A stretch of 31,110 nucleotides of DNA from an uncultured Lachnospiraceae bacterium (GCA_910588845.1 CAJURU010000033.1:1-31110); one strand, 5' to 3'; positions 1-4,994 are shown, counted from the first letter of the stretch. Notes: generated by a model not told the origin, from the sequence alone. A program made the numbers and translations.

Positions 1-55
1 CTGGCAGGTAAAAATTTTTATTTTTTTAACTGTCTACTTGACAGGGAGCGGTTCA
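1..55. mobile_element. Candidate insertion-sequence end
   Basis: The exonuclease reading frame at 34-168 loses family similarity at about base 55. Read leftwards from there the sequence begins TGAACCGCTCCC and contains the subterminal dyad CTGTC-tactt-GACAG (31-45). A TG...CA terminus fits IS3-type elements, but I see only 55 bases and no transposase, so the family is a guess. An integration junction of another element is the alternative. Confidence 0.4.
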
Positions 56-168
56 ATCTGATCGTATTCGGGTGATAAGCCGGTTGTTTCAATATCAATT
101 ATAGTAAATTTATCAGGGAAAGAGATTAAACTGCTCCCTTTGTATTTTCTTTTGCTCCTCATAATCAT
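34..168 (-). pseudogene. DEDDh 3'-5' exonuclease, N-terminal fragment
   Basis: Codons 1-37 read MRSKRKYKG... then FTIIDIETTGLSPEYDQI. This is the first exonuclease motif (D-x-E-T-T-G-L) of the DnaQ-like DEDDh family, which removes 3' nucleotides from DNA or RNA. The remaining acidic motifs and the HxAxxD motif are missing: after DQI the frame runs seven foreign codons (EPLPVK-stop) contributed by the sequence at 34-55. The start ATG overlaps the stop of the upstream 190-aa gene (TAATG), so the two were translationally coupled. An intact family member would be about 180-200 aa, so this 44-aa product should be inactive. Confidence 0.75.
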
Positions 169-740
169 TATACCCCCTGTTGTGGCAATAAATAATTGCG
201 GCCATTTTCTAAATTAATTCTGTATTTGCATCCCTTGGCATACAAATTGTTGGAATGAATACATTTCATAAATTCCGAACATTTCTCAAACTTGGAACAG
301 CAGCTGAAAGAAACGGAAGATTCATAATGCTCAATGCGATAGATGATAGTATCATGTATGTATTGAAAAAAAGCCGGATCGTCAAACTCGAAACATATGT
401 GGTAATATGCATTGGCGCCGCTTGATTTTTCTGCAACTTCGGCAGACGGAGGAATATTTTCTTTAATATACCAACGGCTTCTAACTTCAATCTTCCAACA
501 GTGCCTATCCGGCTTCAAGAGAACGATAGAAGTACATTTTGCAATTTTATTTTGTTCATCATACGGATAAGAAAATTCATTAATATCTATTTCGGTAGAA
601 GTAAGTTTGCCAATATTTCCCCCTTTTTCAGAATAATTCGGCTTTATAAAAAAAGTGCCTTCTGGGAGCTTATATTTTTGTGCAATATCCACAAATATGC
701 CAGAAAGTTTTTTTTGAAATACTTCGGATTGAGTGTCCAT
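168..740 (-). CDS. Hypothetical protein, exonuclease partner
   Basis: This is a 190-aa soluble protein with no signal peptide or membrane segment, and I do not recognise its family. The start is the ATG at 740 because AAAGGGAGGAATT precedes it; the frame stays open upstream but without a better site. The middle is aromatic and rich in beta-type residues, and the last third is Cys-rich (several Cys around residues 140-170), which could bind a metal. It is the first gene of a leftward pair with the exonuclease and is divergent from a small XRE regulator. The context suggests a regulated two-gene accessory operon, perhaps a defence or DNA-processing pair. That role is inference only. Confidence 0.7.
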   Translation of the reverse strand: MDTQSEVFQKKLSGIFVDIAQKYKLPEGTFFIKPNYSEKGGNIGKLTSTEIDINEFSYPYDEQNKIAKCTSIVLLKPDRHCWKIEVRSRWYIKENIPPSAEVAEKSSGANAYYHICFEFDDPAFFQYIHDTIIYRIEHYESSVSFSCCSKFEKCSEFMKCIHSNNLYAKGCKYRINLENGRNYLLPQQGV

Positions 741-794
741 AATTCCTCCCTTTGGATTCTTTTGTATTTTTGCAACTTTTTCCTTCCGCGCGGA

Positions 795-823
795 TTTATT
801 ATTTGCCAAATACAAATAATAAA
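795..823. promoter_or_regulatory. Perfect 11-bp inverted repeat between divergent genes
   Basis: TTTATTATTTG (795-805) and CAAATAATAAA (813-823) are perfect inverted copies separated by 7 bp. Weaker outer GC-rich arms (CGCGG) lie on each side. The repeat sits between the leftward 190-aa gene and the rightward XRE gene, 17 bp before the XRE start, and is a natural operator for that regulator. I found no confident -35/-10 pair here. Confidence 0.6.
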
Positions 824-839
824 CGCGGAGGTAATAAAT

Positions 840-1037
840 ATGGAAATTCTTATTTGGCAGGCAAGAGACAGAAAAAATCTATCACTCACGGAATTGTCCA
901 AGCTCACCGGGATAGCCAGAAGTACTCTAAACAATATAGAGAATGGCAAGTATTCACCAAAACTTGAACAATTAGAGAAAATTGCCAAGGTTCTCGGATG
1001 CCGGATGAGCGATTTATATGATAGCCCTTATAAATAA
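840..1037 (+). CDS. Small XRE-family transcriptional regulator
   Basis: This 65-aa protein is almost entirely one helix-turn-helix domain of the lambda repressor/XRE type. The second and recognition helices lie around LTELSKLTGIARSTLNNIE, followed by the typical PKLEQLEKIAKVLGCRMSDLY tail. The start ATG follows GGAGGTAATAAAT. It is divergent from the 190-aa/exonuclease pair across a perfect inverted repeat, so it probably represses that pair and itself. A compact terminator follows directly. It has no C-terminal dimerisation or peptidase domain, so it is not a RecA-cleavable repressor. Confidence 0.9.
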   Translation: MEILIWQARDRKNLSLTELSKLTGIARSTLNNIENGKYSPKLEQLEKIAKVLGCRMSDLYDSPYK

Positions 1038-1038
1038 A

Positions 1039-1062
1039 ATATCCAATATACTGGATATTTTT
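1039..1062 (+). terminator. Intrinsic terminator after the small XRE gene
   Basis: ATATCCA (1039-1045) pairs with TGGATAT (1052-1058) across a 6-bp loop and is followed by TTTTT. It starts two bases after the XRE stop codon. Confidence 0.7.
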
Positions 1063-1072
1063 GGAAACTCCA

Positions 1073-1107
1073 TTGAAGTCTGCCGAAAATGAGATATAAT
1101 GTCGGCA
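1073..1107 (+). promoter_or_regulatory. Promoter with dyad for the 33-aa gene
   Basis: TTGAAG (1073-1078), a 16-bp gap and TATAAT (1095-1100) form a sigma-A promoter. TGCCGA (1081-1086) and TCGGCA (1102-1107) are a perfect inverted repeat that straddles the -10 box, so a dimeric repressor could bind here. Confidence 0.65.
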
Positions 1108-1121
1108 AAGGAGGGGAGAGT

Positions 1122-1223
1122 ATGGATTACGAAGGAAAAATTATTGAATTAGTAAAAAAAATAAAAAATGAAAAATACTTAAAGTACATATTCGATCTAC
1201 TAAAAACATTTCTTGAATCCTAA
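1122..1223 (+). CDS. 33-aa conserved-type small protein
   Basis: The short frame encodes a highly charged, amphipathic helical peptide beginning MDYEGKIIELVKKIKNEKY and ending LLKTFLES. The ATG follows AAAGGAGGGGAGAGT. It has its own promoter with an operator-like dyad and its own terminator, which argues that it is expressed rather than chance. Peptides of this look (two short helices, Lys/Ile-rich) often lie beside XRE repressors in Firmicutes prophages, which I recall as family knowledge rather than a searched hit. The function is unknown. Confidence 0.65.
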   Translation: MDYEGKIIELVKKIKNEKYLKYIFDLLKTFLES

Positions 1224-1229
1224 ACCCGG

Positions 1230-1258
1230 CCGTCCTCTGCTTGCAGAGGGCGGTTTTT
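1230..1258 (+). terminator. Intrinsic terminator
   Basis: CCGTCCTCTGC (1230-1240) pairs with GCAGAGGGCGG (1243-1253), with one G-T pair, and is followed by TTTTT. It ends the 33-aa transcript and abuts the end of the convergent repressor gene. Confidence 0.85.
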
Positions 1259-1649
1259 ATGTACGCCCATCAACTAACTCCTTCGCTTTGTTCTCCAAAA
1301 ACTCCCACTCCTCTTCGGATAAGTTTGACAACATAGAAATTAAACGGTTTTTGAAAGAATCGCTCTCCTCATCCAGTAATTGCTTGGTAAGTCTGGCAAT
1401 ATCAAGGTTCCGGTTGGTAGGAAGGAACATCTTATCATTATCCTCGCCGTTGCGAAGCCATTCAGGATTTACATATCGCCCATTCCAGCTGATATTACAG
1501 ATGGAATTTATCATTTGATTAGTAAGATTATTTTTTCCTGTTTCAATAGCACTAATCGCGGCTTTTCCAACTCCAAGCCTTTCACCAAATTTTTCTAAAG
1601 TCATGTCCAACTCATTCCTTAAATGTTTTAGACGTTCGCGCGGCTCCAA
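1257..1649 (-). CDS. Phage cI-like XRE repressor
   Basis: This 130-aa protein has an N-terminal HTH (about residues 3-62, with LEKFGERLGVGKAAISAIE as the DNA-reading part). Its short acidic helical C-terminus (LTKQLLDEESDSFKNRLISML and onward) is a likely oligomerisation segment. There is no Ser-Lys protease domain, so it is not a LexA-type self-cleaving repressor. I chose the TTG at 1649 because AGAGGTG lies 5 bp upstream; the ATG six codons earlier would place this ribosome site inside the gene. It is transcribed leftwards from TTGACT/TATTAT at 1682-1710 and faces the operator cluster and the rightward early promoter, as expected for the master lysogeny repressor. Confidence 0.88.
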   Translation of the reverse strand: MEPRERLKHLRNELDMTLEKFGERLGVGKAAISAIETGKNNLTNQMINSICNISWNGRYVNPEWLRNGEDNDKMFLPTNRNLDIARLTKQLLDEESDSFKNRLISMLSNLSEEEWEFLENKAKELVDGRT

Positions 1650-1681
1650 GTGTTCACCTCTTTTCATTTTAAATTAAACCA

Positions 1682-1710
1682 ATAATAACATTCATAAATA
1701 TAAAAGTCAA
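1682..1710 (-). promoter_or_regulatory. Repressor promoter (PRM-like)
   Basis: On the minus strand TTGACT (1710-1705), a 17-bp gap and TATTAT (1687-1682) precede the repressor by about 33 bp. It lies back to back with the rightward early promoter. Confidence 0.75.
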
Positions 1711-1718
1711 TTAAAAAA

Positions 1719-1786
1719 ATCAATTAAATAGACAAACTCATATTGACAAAATCAATATAATAGACTAATATGTCAATATAATCGAC
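1719..1786. promoter_or_regulatory. Three-copy repressor operator cluster
   Basis: Three 15-bp sites share the form (A/G)TCAAT-x-x-AAT-x-GAC: ATCAATTAAATAGAC (1719-1733), ATCAATATAATAGAC (1751-1765) and GTCAATATAATCGAC (1772-1786). They cover the -35/-10 region and start site of the early promoter and lie upstream of the repressor promoter. A fourth close copy, GTAAATATAATCGAC, lies at 3341-3355. Confidence 0.7.
1743..1771 (+). promoter_or_regulatory. Rightward early promoter (PR-like)
   Basis: TTGACA (1743-1748), a 17-bp gap and TAATAT (1766-1771). Operator copies fill the spacer and the start-site region, so occupancy by the 1257-1649 repressor should shut it off. Confidence 0.85.
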
Positions 1787-1811
1787 AGGAGGGGAGGTGA
1801 GGGAAAATAAG

Positions 1812-2117
1812 ATGGGATTGAAAGAAAAAAAGGAAGAAATAAAGAAAATCCAGAGCCAATATGAAGATGAAAGGCGTTGGAGCTGGGATGAAAAAGATTT
1901 AGAACAGCTAAAAGGAGAGGAATTAGAAAGAGAGTGCGCAACAGAAAAGATTGTAGAAATAATCAGGAATGGAAATTTTACCATGCAAGAATGCGAGGAA
2001 ATTCTTTTGCTGGCGCAGAAACGGATAAAAATTTCTACGCCAGTGGGTTTTTCTAAGTCACATCAGGATGCCCATCAAGAGGAAAATGATAAAGATAATC
2101 ATCAAGGCATTCATTAA
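1812..2117 (+). CDS. Hypothetical early phage protein
   Basis: This is a 101-aa, very charged (Lys/Glu) helical protein, the first gene after the rightward early promoter, which is the position of cro-like or early regulatory genes. It shows no helix-turn-helix that I can identify. The start is probably ATG 1812 behind GGAGGTGAGG; GTG 1797 is also possible. The last third (after about residue 80) overlaps the convergent gene at 2053-2229 and is less protein-like (His/Asp/Gln-rich), so the ancestral C-terminus may have been shorter. The function is unknown. Confidence 0.7.
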   Translation: MGLKEKKEEIKKIQSQYEDERRWSWDEKDLEQLKGEELERECATEKIVEIIRNGNFTMQECEEILLLAQKRIKISTPVGFSKSHQDAHQEENDKDNHQGIH

Positions 2118-2229
2118 AAGAATCCAAAAGTTCATTAGCTTCAAGAGCTTTAAAATTTTCTTTTTGAAGGACTTCCAATGAGGATATAGCGATAGCCTTA
2201 AAAAAAGCCTGTTCGCGTTCTGAAAACAT
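2053..2229 (-). CDS. 58-aa hypothetical protein, leftward cassette gene
   Basis: A small acidic helical protein starting MFSEREQAFFKAIAISSLEV. The ATG at 2229 follows AAAGGAGAATGCGCT. It is transcribed from its own promoter in the first intergenic module (-35 TTGAAT, 17-bp gap, TACAAT), opposite to the early operon, and overlaps the end of the 1812-2117 gene by 65 bp. Leftward orientation matches the lysogenic repressor, so it may be expressed in the prophage state. I do not recognise the family. Confidence 0.65.
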   Translation of the reverse strand: MFSEREQAFFKAIAISSLEVLQKENFKALEANELLDSFNECLDDYLYHFPLDGHPDVT

Positions 2230-2244
2230 AGCGCATTCTCCTTT

Positions 2245-2335
2245 CATATGTACTCGGCATTGGCAGATGCCTGTACCTACATTGTAGCAATAGGAGGGAG
2301 GGTATTCAAGAACGAGATAACAGCACAGTCGACAG
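2245..2335. repeat. Intergenic module copy 1 (leftward promoter plus hairpin)
   Basis: This 91-bp segment matches module copy 2 (2801-2891) at all but one base. It contains, for the minus strand, TTGAAT (2309-2304), a 17-bp gap and the extended -10 TGC-TACAAT (2286-2281). A hairpin follows at the start of the transcript (GGCAT 2256-2260 with ATGCC 2267-2271, flanked by GTAC/GTAC). The ribosome site of the 58-aa gene lies just beyond. The plus-strand side runs into the GTCGACAG plus purine-rich ribosome site of the next rightward gene. Confidence 0.85.
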
Positions 2336-2368
2336 CAGAGGGGGGTGAGAAAGACGGAAGACAAGGGG

Positions 2369-2581
2369 ATGAAAGAAAGGATTCTTTATAAATGCAATGG
2401 ACAAAAAGAGGGCTGTAGAAAAACAAATTGCTTCAAACACGGAGGCGGTTGCAGACACACGCAGGATATAAAGTATGCTGAGAATTTCTATAAAACAAAA
2501 TGTGGAAATTGGATGGAGGGAAAAGAAGCAGCCGTGCCAACAACAGACACGACCGCTTATAGCATTAATGAGTTGCCTTAG
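2369..2581 (+). CDS. Cys-rich small protein, probable zinc-binding
   Basis: A 70-aa protein whose first 45 residues carry the Cys/His pattern C-x6-C-x4-C-x6-C-x-H (CNGQKEGCRKTNCFKHGGGC then RHT). This is typical of a small metal-binding fold seen in many Clostridia prophages. The C-terminal tail after the Cys at residue 50 is low-complexity and overlaps the convergent 2565-2786 gene by 17 bp. The start is uncertain: ATG 2369 has AAGGGG immediately adjacent, and GTG 2345 has the purine-rich AGAGGGG directly before it. It is in the rightward early transcript. The function is unknown. Confidence 0.65.
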   Translation: MKERILYKCNGQKEGCRKTNCFKHGGGCRHTQDIKYAENFYKTKCGNWMEGKEAAVPTTDTTAYSINELP

Positions 2582-2786
2582 CAAGTTCAAGTAGTTTTTG
2601 GGTGGGGGCAATCTCCAAGATACGGTTTTCGCCCTCGTCCACGATAATATAGCCTAGATTCCTCAACTGGTATAGAGAATTTTTTAGAGAATCATTCCAA
2701 GGATGCGTAGCGAAAAATTTTTTTGAATCTATTTCATCCCCATTAAGGCAATCAATTAAGGCTTTGGTAATTATGCCGTTACTCAT
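2565..2786 (-). CDS. 73-aa protein, winged-helix-like
   Basis: The sequence reads like a compact winged-helix fold. Helices lie around TKALIDCLNGDEIDSKKF and DSLKNSLYQLRNLGYI, then a short beta wing IIVDEGENRILEIAPT and a final helix LLELAKA. This is only a visual impression. The ATG at 2786 follows GAGAGGAGGGTAAGT. It is transcribed from its own promoter in module copy 2 and runs against the early operon. A leftward DNA-binding protein in this position could be a lysogeny-stage regulator, but no target is evident. Confidence 0.65.
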   Translation of the reverse strand: MSNGIITKALIDCLNGDEIDSKKFFATHPWNDSLKNSLYQLRNLGYIIVDEGENRILEIAPTQKLLELAKATH

Positions 2787-2800
2787 ACTTACCCTCCTCT

Positions 2801-2891
2801 CATATGTACTCGGCATTGGCAGATGCCTGTACCTACATTGTAGCAATAGGAGGGAGGGTATTCAAGAACGAGATAACAGTACAGTCGACAG
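2801..2891. repeat. Intergenic module copy 2
   Basis: This module is 90/91 identical to 2245-2335. Minus-strand promoter TTGAAT (2865-2860), 17-bp gap, TGC-TACAAT (2842-2837); hairpin GGCAT (2812-2816)/ATGCC (2823-2827). It lies between the unrelated leftward gene 2565-2786 and rightward gene 2911-3081. Two near-identical 91-bp direct repeats 556 bp apart could recombine and delete or swap the gene pair between them. Confidence 0.85.
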
Positions 2892-2910
2892 GGGAGGGGG
2901 TGAGAAAGCG

Positions 2911-3081
2911 ATGGAAAATAAGGCAGTGGAAACCGTAGACAAAACAATAAAGGCTATGGGCGAATGGATTCAAATGAGATTCAAACAAGATGAGCGGCAC
3001 ATGCTAGGGAACTGGGGTGAAGTTGCAGAAATGGCAAAAGCCCTGGCAGAGTTGGTGTCTGCCAGGGAGAAAGCAAGCTAA
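2911..3081 (+). CDS. 56-aa hypothetical early protein
   Basis: A small, mostly helical protein starting MENKAVETVDKTIKAMGEW. The ATG follows GGGGAGGGGGTGAGAAAGCG. The stop overlaps the stop of the convergent 3078-3254 gene by 4 bp. There is no membrane segment or recognisable motif. It belongs to the rightward early transcript by orientation. Confidence 0.65.
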   Translation: MENKAVETVDKTIKAMGEWIQMRFKQDERHMLGNWGEVAEMAKALAELVSAREKAS

Positions 3082-3254
3082 TCCGTGCTTTCGGATTCGC
3101 CAACAGTAGCAAACACAGTATCAAAGAATTTTGATACTTCCTTGGCCGTATCAGCAGAATTTGCATATTTGCTTATGAGATTATTCTGAATCGCGAGTTC
3201 GGTCAAAGATTTTGCAAGGTTGTATTTTGCGTTTGTATCAAGTTCAAAACCCAT
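3078..3254 (-). CDS. 58-aa hypothetical protein, leftward cassette gene
   Basis: Two helices dominate this small protein, around YNLAKSLTELAIQNNLISKY and TAKEVSKFFDTVFATV. The pattern (alternating Asn/Ala/Leu helix, a short polar linker, then a second helix ending in FF-x-TVF) recalls small prophage proteins from lactic acid bacteria and Clostridia, but I cannot name a family. The ATG at 3254 follows GAGGAGGATATAT. It has its own promoter in module copy 3. Confidence 0.7.
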   Translation of the reverse strand: MGFELDTNAKYNLAKSLTELAIQNNLISKYANSADTAKEVSKFFDTVFATVGESESTD

Positions 3255-3268
3255 ATATATCCTCCTCT

Positions 3269-3367
3269 CATATGTACTCGGCTGTTGCAGCAGCCTGTAG
3301 CCATATTGTAGCAATAAAGAGAAGGAGGAACAAGGGAAATGTAAATATAATCGACAGGAAAGGAGGT
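3269..3367. repeat. Intergenic module copy 3
   Basis: Diverged copy of the module. Minus-strand promoter TTGTTC (3333-3328), 17-bp gap, TGC-TACAAT (3310-3305). The hairpin is GGCTG (3280-3284)/CAGCC (3291-3295): relative to copies 1 and 2 two base pairs have changed on both arms, keeping the stem. The rightward side carries GTAAATATAATCGAC (3341-3355), a near match to the repressor operators at 1719-1786, then AGGAAAGGAGGTGAGG. Confidence 0.75.
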
Positions 3368-3375
3368 GAGGAAAT

Positions 3376-3570
3376 ATTTTTATAGCGATAGTAATATTGG
3401 TGTTTTTGTTAGCGCTGGCAAGCGTAACAGCGTTAAAATGGAAAATCTTATTTATGGCGATAATCTATTACAATGAGAAAAACCAGTACAAAACCCCCAA
3501 TAAAGAAGACGTGAAGGAATGCACTGGTTTTGTAATAGAAAACATGATTAAAGATTTAAGAGGGAGATAG
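3376..3570 (+). CDS. Small membrane protein with ATT start
   Basis: A 64-aa frame opens at ATT 3376, 9 bp after AAAGGAGG (AGGAGG at 3361-3366). No ATG, GTG or TTG lies in frame before the hydrophobic segment. The product begins (M)FIAIVILVFLLALASVTALK, a single membrane-spanning helix, followed by a polar tail with KTPNKEDVKECTGFVIEN and a Lys/Arg-rich end. The position behind a copy of the GTCGACAG/GGAGGTGAG leader shared with the other rightward cassette genes supports it. It overlaps the end of the convergent DUF2513 gene by 23 bp. The function is unknown. Confidence 0.6.
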   Translation: MFIAIVILVFLLALASVTALKWKILFMAIIYYNEKNQYKTPNKEDVKECTGFVIENMIKDLRGR

Positions 3571-3958
3571 CCGCTGAAGAAAGAGCGGCGGTGCCTGTTT
3601 CCATGACAAGATCCAAAGAAAACGATCCTACTTTAAGACATGTTTTTTTGATTTTTCCCCATATATCATCGGGACGGACTGCCTCAATGAACTGATAGCC
3701 TGAGTATGTGATCTGGTTTACCTCAAGGACACAGATACCTTCCCCACAATAATCAGCGGATGCACTAATGAAACCGCCATCTTCAAGAGCCATGATGGTA
3801 TTTACCAATTCAGTATCTTGGTAAGTCGGAAGCCCTTGGCTTATCTGCCTGATCGATAATGAATCGAAGGAAAATACATTACAGCCATGTTTGGAAACGG
3901 AAAGTGTATTTTCCAGATACAGGAGTAAGTCGCGGATGCAGTCTGGATTTAATTTCAT
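3548..3958 (-). CDS. DUF2513-like phage protein
   Basis: A 136-aa protein starting MKLNPDCIRDLLLYLENTL, with a middle section (ELVNTIMALEDGGFISA ... ITYSGYQFIEAVRPDDIWGKIK) matching the winged-helix-like DUF2513 pattern as I remember it: a first helix, a Y-x-x-x-x-L-x-x-L-x-x-x-G-[FY]-I stretch, then ITY-x-G-x-x-F. The C-terminal 30 residues are hydrophobic/small (LVMETGTAALSSAAISLL). The ATG at 3958 follows AGGAGGATAAACAC. It is the largest leftward cassette gene, driven by the promoter in module copy 4. DUF2513 proteins are common in Firmicutes prophages; their role is not known. Confidence 0.8.
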   Translation of the reverse strand: MKLNPDCIRDLLLYLENTLSVSKHGCNVFSFDSLSIRQISQGLPTYQDTELVNTIMALEDGGFISASADYCGEGICVLEVNQITYSGYQFIEAVRPDDIWGKIKKTCLKVGSFSLDLVMETGTAALSSAAISLLNL

Positions 3959-3974
3959 GTGTTTATCCTCCTCT

Positions 3975-4040
3975 CATATGTACTCGGCTGTTGCAGCAGC
4001 CCTGTAAGCACATTATAGAGGGGAGGGTACACAAAATCAA
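3975..4040. repeat. Intergenic module copy 4
   Basis: Minus-strand promoter TTGATT (4040-4035), 17-bp gap, TATAAT (4017-4012). Hairpin GGCTG (3986-3990)/CAGCC (3997-4001) and the shared CATATGTACTCGG boundary. The rightward side has lost the GTCGACAG leader seen in copies 1 to 3. Confidence 0.75.
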
Positions 4041-4078
4041 TACAGGAACCCAGAAGATAAGGAAAAGGGACAGAAAAA

Positions 4079-4300
4079 ATGAGAAACATACTCAAGAACG
4101 CAAGAAAAGAAAAAGGTCTGACACAGCAACAGGTGGCAGACCGGTTAGGATTGACTTTGAGACACTATCAAAAAATAGAATATGCAGAACTTAATGGTTC
4201 TTTTGCGGTTTGGGATGCCTTGGAGGACCTTCTGGGGGTACATCAACGTAAACTCCGAGAGAATTCAAATATTCATCCCGCCCCAACAGAAAATCGGTAG
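4079..4300 (+). CDS. XRE-family regulator (rightward)
   Basis: A 73-aa protein that is essentially one HTH domain: ILKNARKEKGLTQQQVADRL then LTLRHYQKIE and the DALEDLLGVHQRKL tail. Residues after about 60 are low-complexity and lie entirely within the region overlapping the convergent XRE gene (110 bp shared). The ribosome site (AAGGGACAG) is modest. It lies at the end of the leftmost early transcript, immediately before the second switch, and could act as its Cro-like partner. That pairing is inferred from position. Confidence 0.75.
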   Translation: MRNILKNARKEKGLTQQQVADRLGLTLRHYQKIEYAELNGSFAVWDALEDLLGVHQRKLRENSNIHPAPTENR

Positions 4301-4466
4301 GAACATTAAATAAGTCCGCTATTGCTACAAGCAGGGAAAAACTCGGTTCCCTGTCCCCACCCTCATATTTTTGATAAGTTCGGAGGGAAAGGGATAAGGA
4401 ATCAGCGGTTTTTTGAAGGGTGTACCCCCGGAAAATTCTAGCGGAACGTAGACGATTATTAAACAT
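4191..4466 (-). CDS. XRE-family repressor of the second switch
   Basis: A 91-aa protein with HTH (LRSARIFRGYTLQKTADSL, LSLRTYQKYE) and the classic XRE tail SFSLLVAIADLFNVPTDFLL. A proline-rich end (VDVPPEGPPRHPKPQ) follows. The ATG at 4466 follows TAGGAGGATTTTCTT. It is divergent from the long early operon, with two operator-like sites and a consensus rightward promoter in the 97-bp gap, so it is the obvious repressor of that promoter. Its 3' end overlaps the rightward XRE gene by 110 bp, an unusually long convergent coding overlap. Confidence 0.85.
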   Translation of the reverse strand: MFNNRLRSARIFRGYTLQKTADSLSLSLRTYQKYEGGDREPSFSLLVAIADLFNVPTDFLLGRDEYLNSLGVYVDVPPEGPPRHPKPQKNH

Positions 4467-4487
4467 AAGAAAATCCTCCTAAAATAC

Positions 4488-4516
4488 TTGACTACGCCCA
4501 TATTGTACGTTATAAT
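4488..4516 (+). promoter_or_regulatory. Second early promoter
   Basis: TTGACT (4488-4493), 17-bp gap, TATAAT (4511-4516). It drives the replication/accessory operon beginning at 4564. Confidence 0.85.
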
Positions 4517-4547
4517 CCAAATAAAATATATGCCCAATATGGGCGTA
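4493..4547. promoter_or_regulatory. Paired operator sites of the second switch
   Basis: TACGCCCATATTG (4493-4505) and its exact reverse complement CAATATGGGCGTA (4535-4547) flank the -10 region. The right copy is part of a full palindrome GCCCA-ATA-TGGGC (4532-4544). The left site overlaps the promoter spacer. Probable binding sites of the divergent XRE repressor. Confidence 0.75.
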
Positions 4548-4563
4548 AGCAAGGAGGACGGCC

Positions 4564-4812
4564 ATGACACTAGCACATGAAATTGAAGATATGCAGTATG
4601 AGGCAGAAATATTAAGAAGTATGGTACTGGCAGCCTATAACGGAATCTACGATAGCATTTCAGGGTATGAGGAATTTGATGGGCAGCTCTATGCGGCATT
4701 CTGTCTGGCACACGAACATTCAGAGCGTTTGAAAGCATTAATGGACAAGGCATATGGGCAGAAAAAACAGACATTGAACAATATAAACAGCAGAAGGGAG
4801 GAAAAAGTATGA
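4564..4812 (+). CDS. Hypothetical early protein
   Basis: An 82-aa acidic helical protein (MTLAHEIEDMQYEAEILRSM and onward). It is the first gene behind the second early promoter, with AAGGAGGACGGCC before the ATG. It ends in ATGA, overlapping the next start. The central helix around EEFDGQLYAAFCLAHEHSER has regularly spaced hydrophobics, consistent with a helical bundle. I do not recognise a family. Confidence 0.75.
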   Translation: MTLAHEIEDMQYEAEILRSMVLAAYNGIYDSISGYEEFDGQLYAAFCLAHEHSERLKALMDKAYGQKKQTLNNINSRREEKV

Positions 4813-4979
4813 CAGAAAAGGAAAGAAAGATTTTTGAAACATTCGCAAAAGTGATACCAGAGCTATCGGAAAGTGATAAAAGTTATTTGCTGGGGCTGGG
4901 CGAAGGGATGTCGATTAAAGTTGGAATGTCAGAGAAGCCACAAATAGAAAAAATAGAGCAAGAAGCAATGGCAGTATAG
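4809..4979 (+). CDS. 56-aa hypothetical early protein
   Basis: This small gene starts with the ATG that overlaps the previous stop (ATGA) and follows GGGAGGAAAAAGT. The product begins MTEKERKIFETFAKVIPELS and contains SYLLGLGEGM, a pattern common in small Clostridia phage proteins that form a helical hairpin. The last 15 residues are charged. It is co-translated with the 82-aa gene. The role is unknown. Confidence 0.7.
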   Translation: MTEKERKIFETFAKVIPELSESDKSYLLGLGEGMSIKVGMSEKPQIEKIEQEAMAV

Positions 4980-4994
4980 GGAGGAGGTGGAGTT

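Noticed and set aside
501..839. N-terminal extension of the small XRE regulator
   Set aside because: It lies opposite the 190-aa gene; the good ribosome site is directly before ATG 840.
2784..2846. Short upstream peptide fused to the leftward genes at 2565 and 3078
   Set aside because: The apparent start lies in the -10 box of the predicted promoter, and base changes between copies follow stem pairing, not codons.
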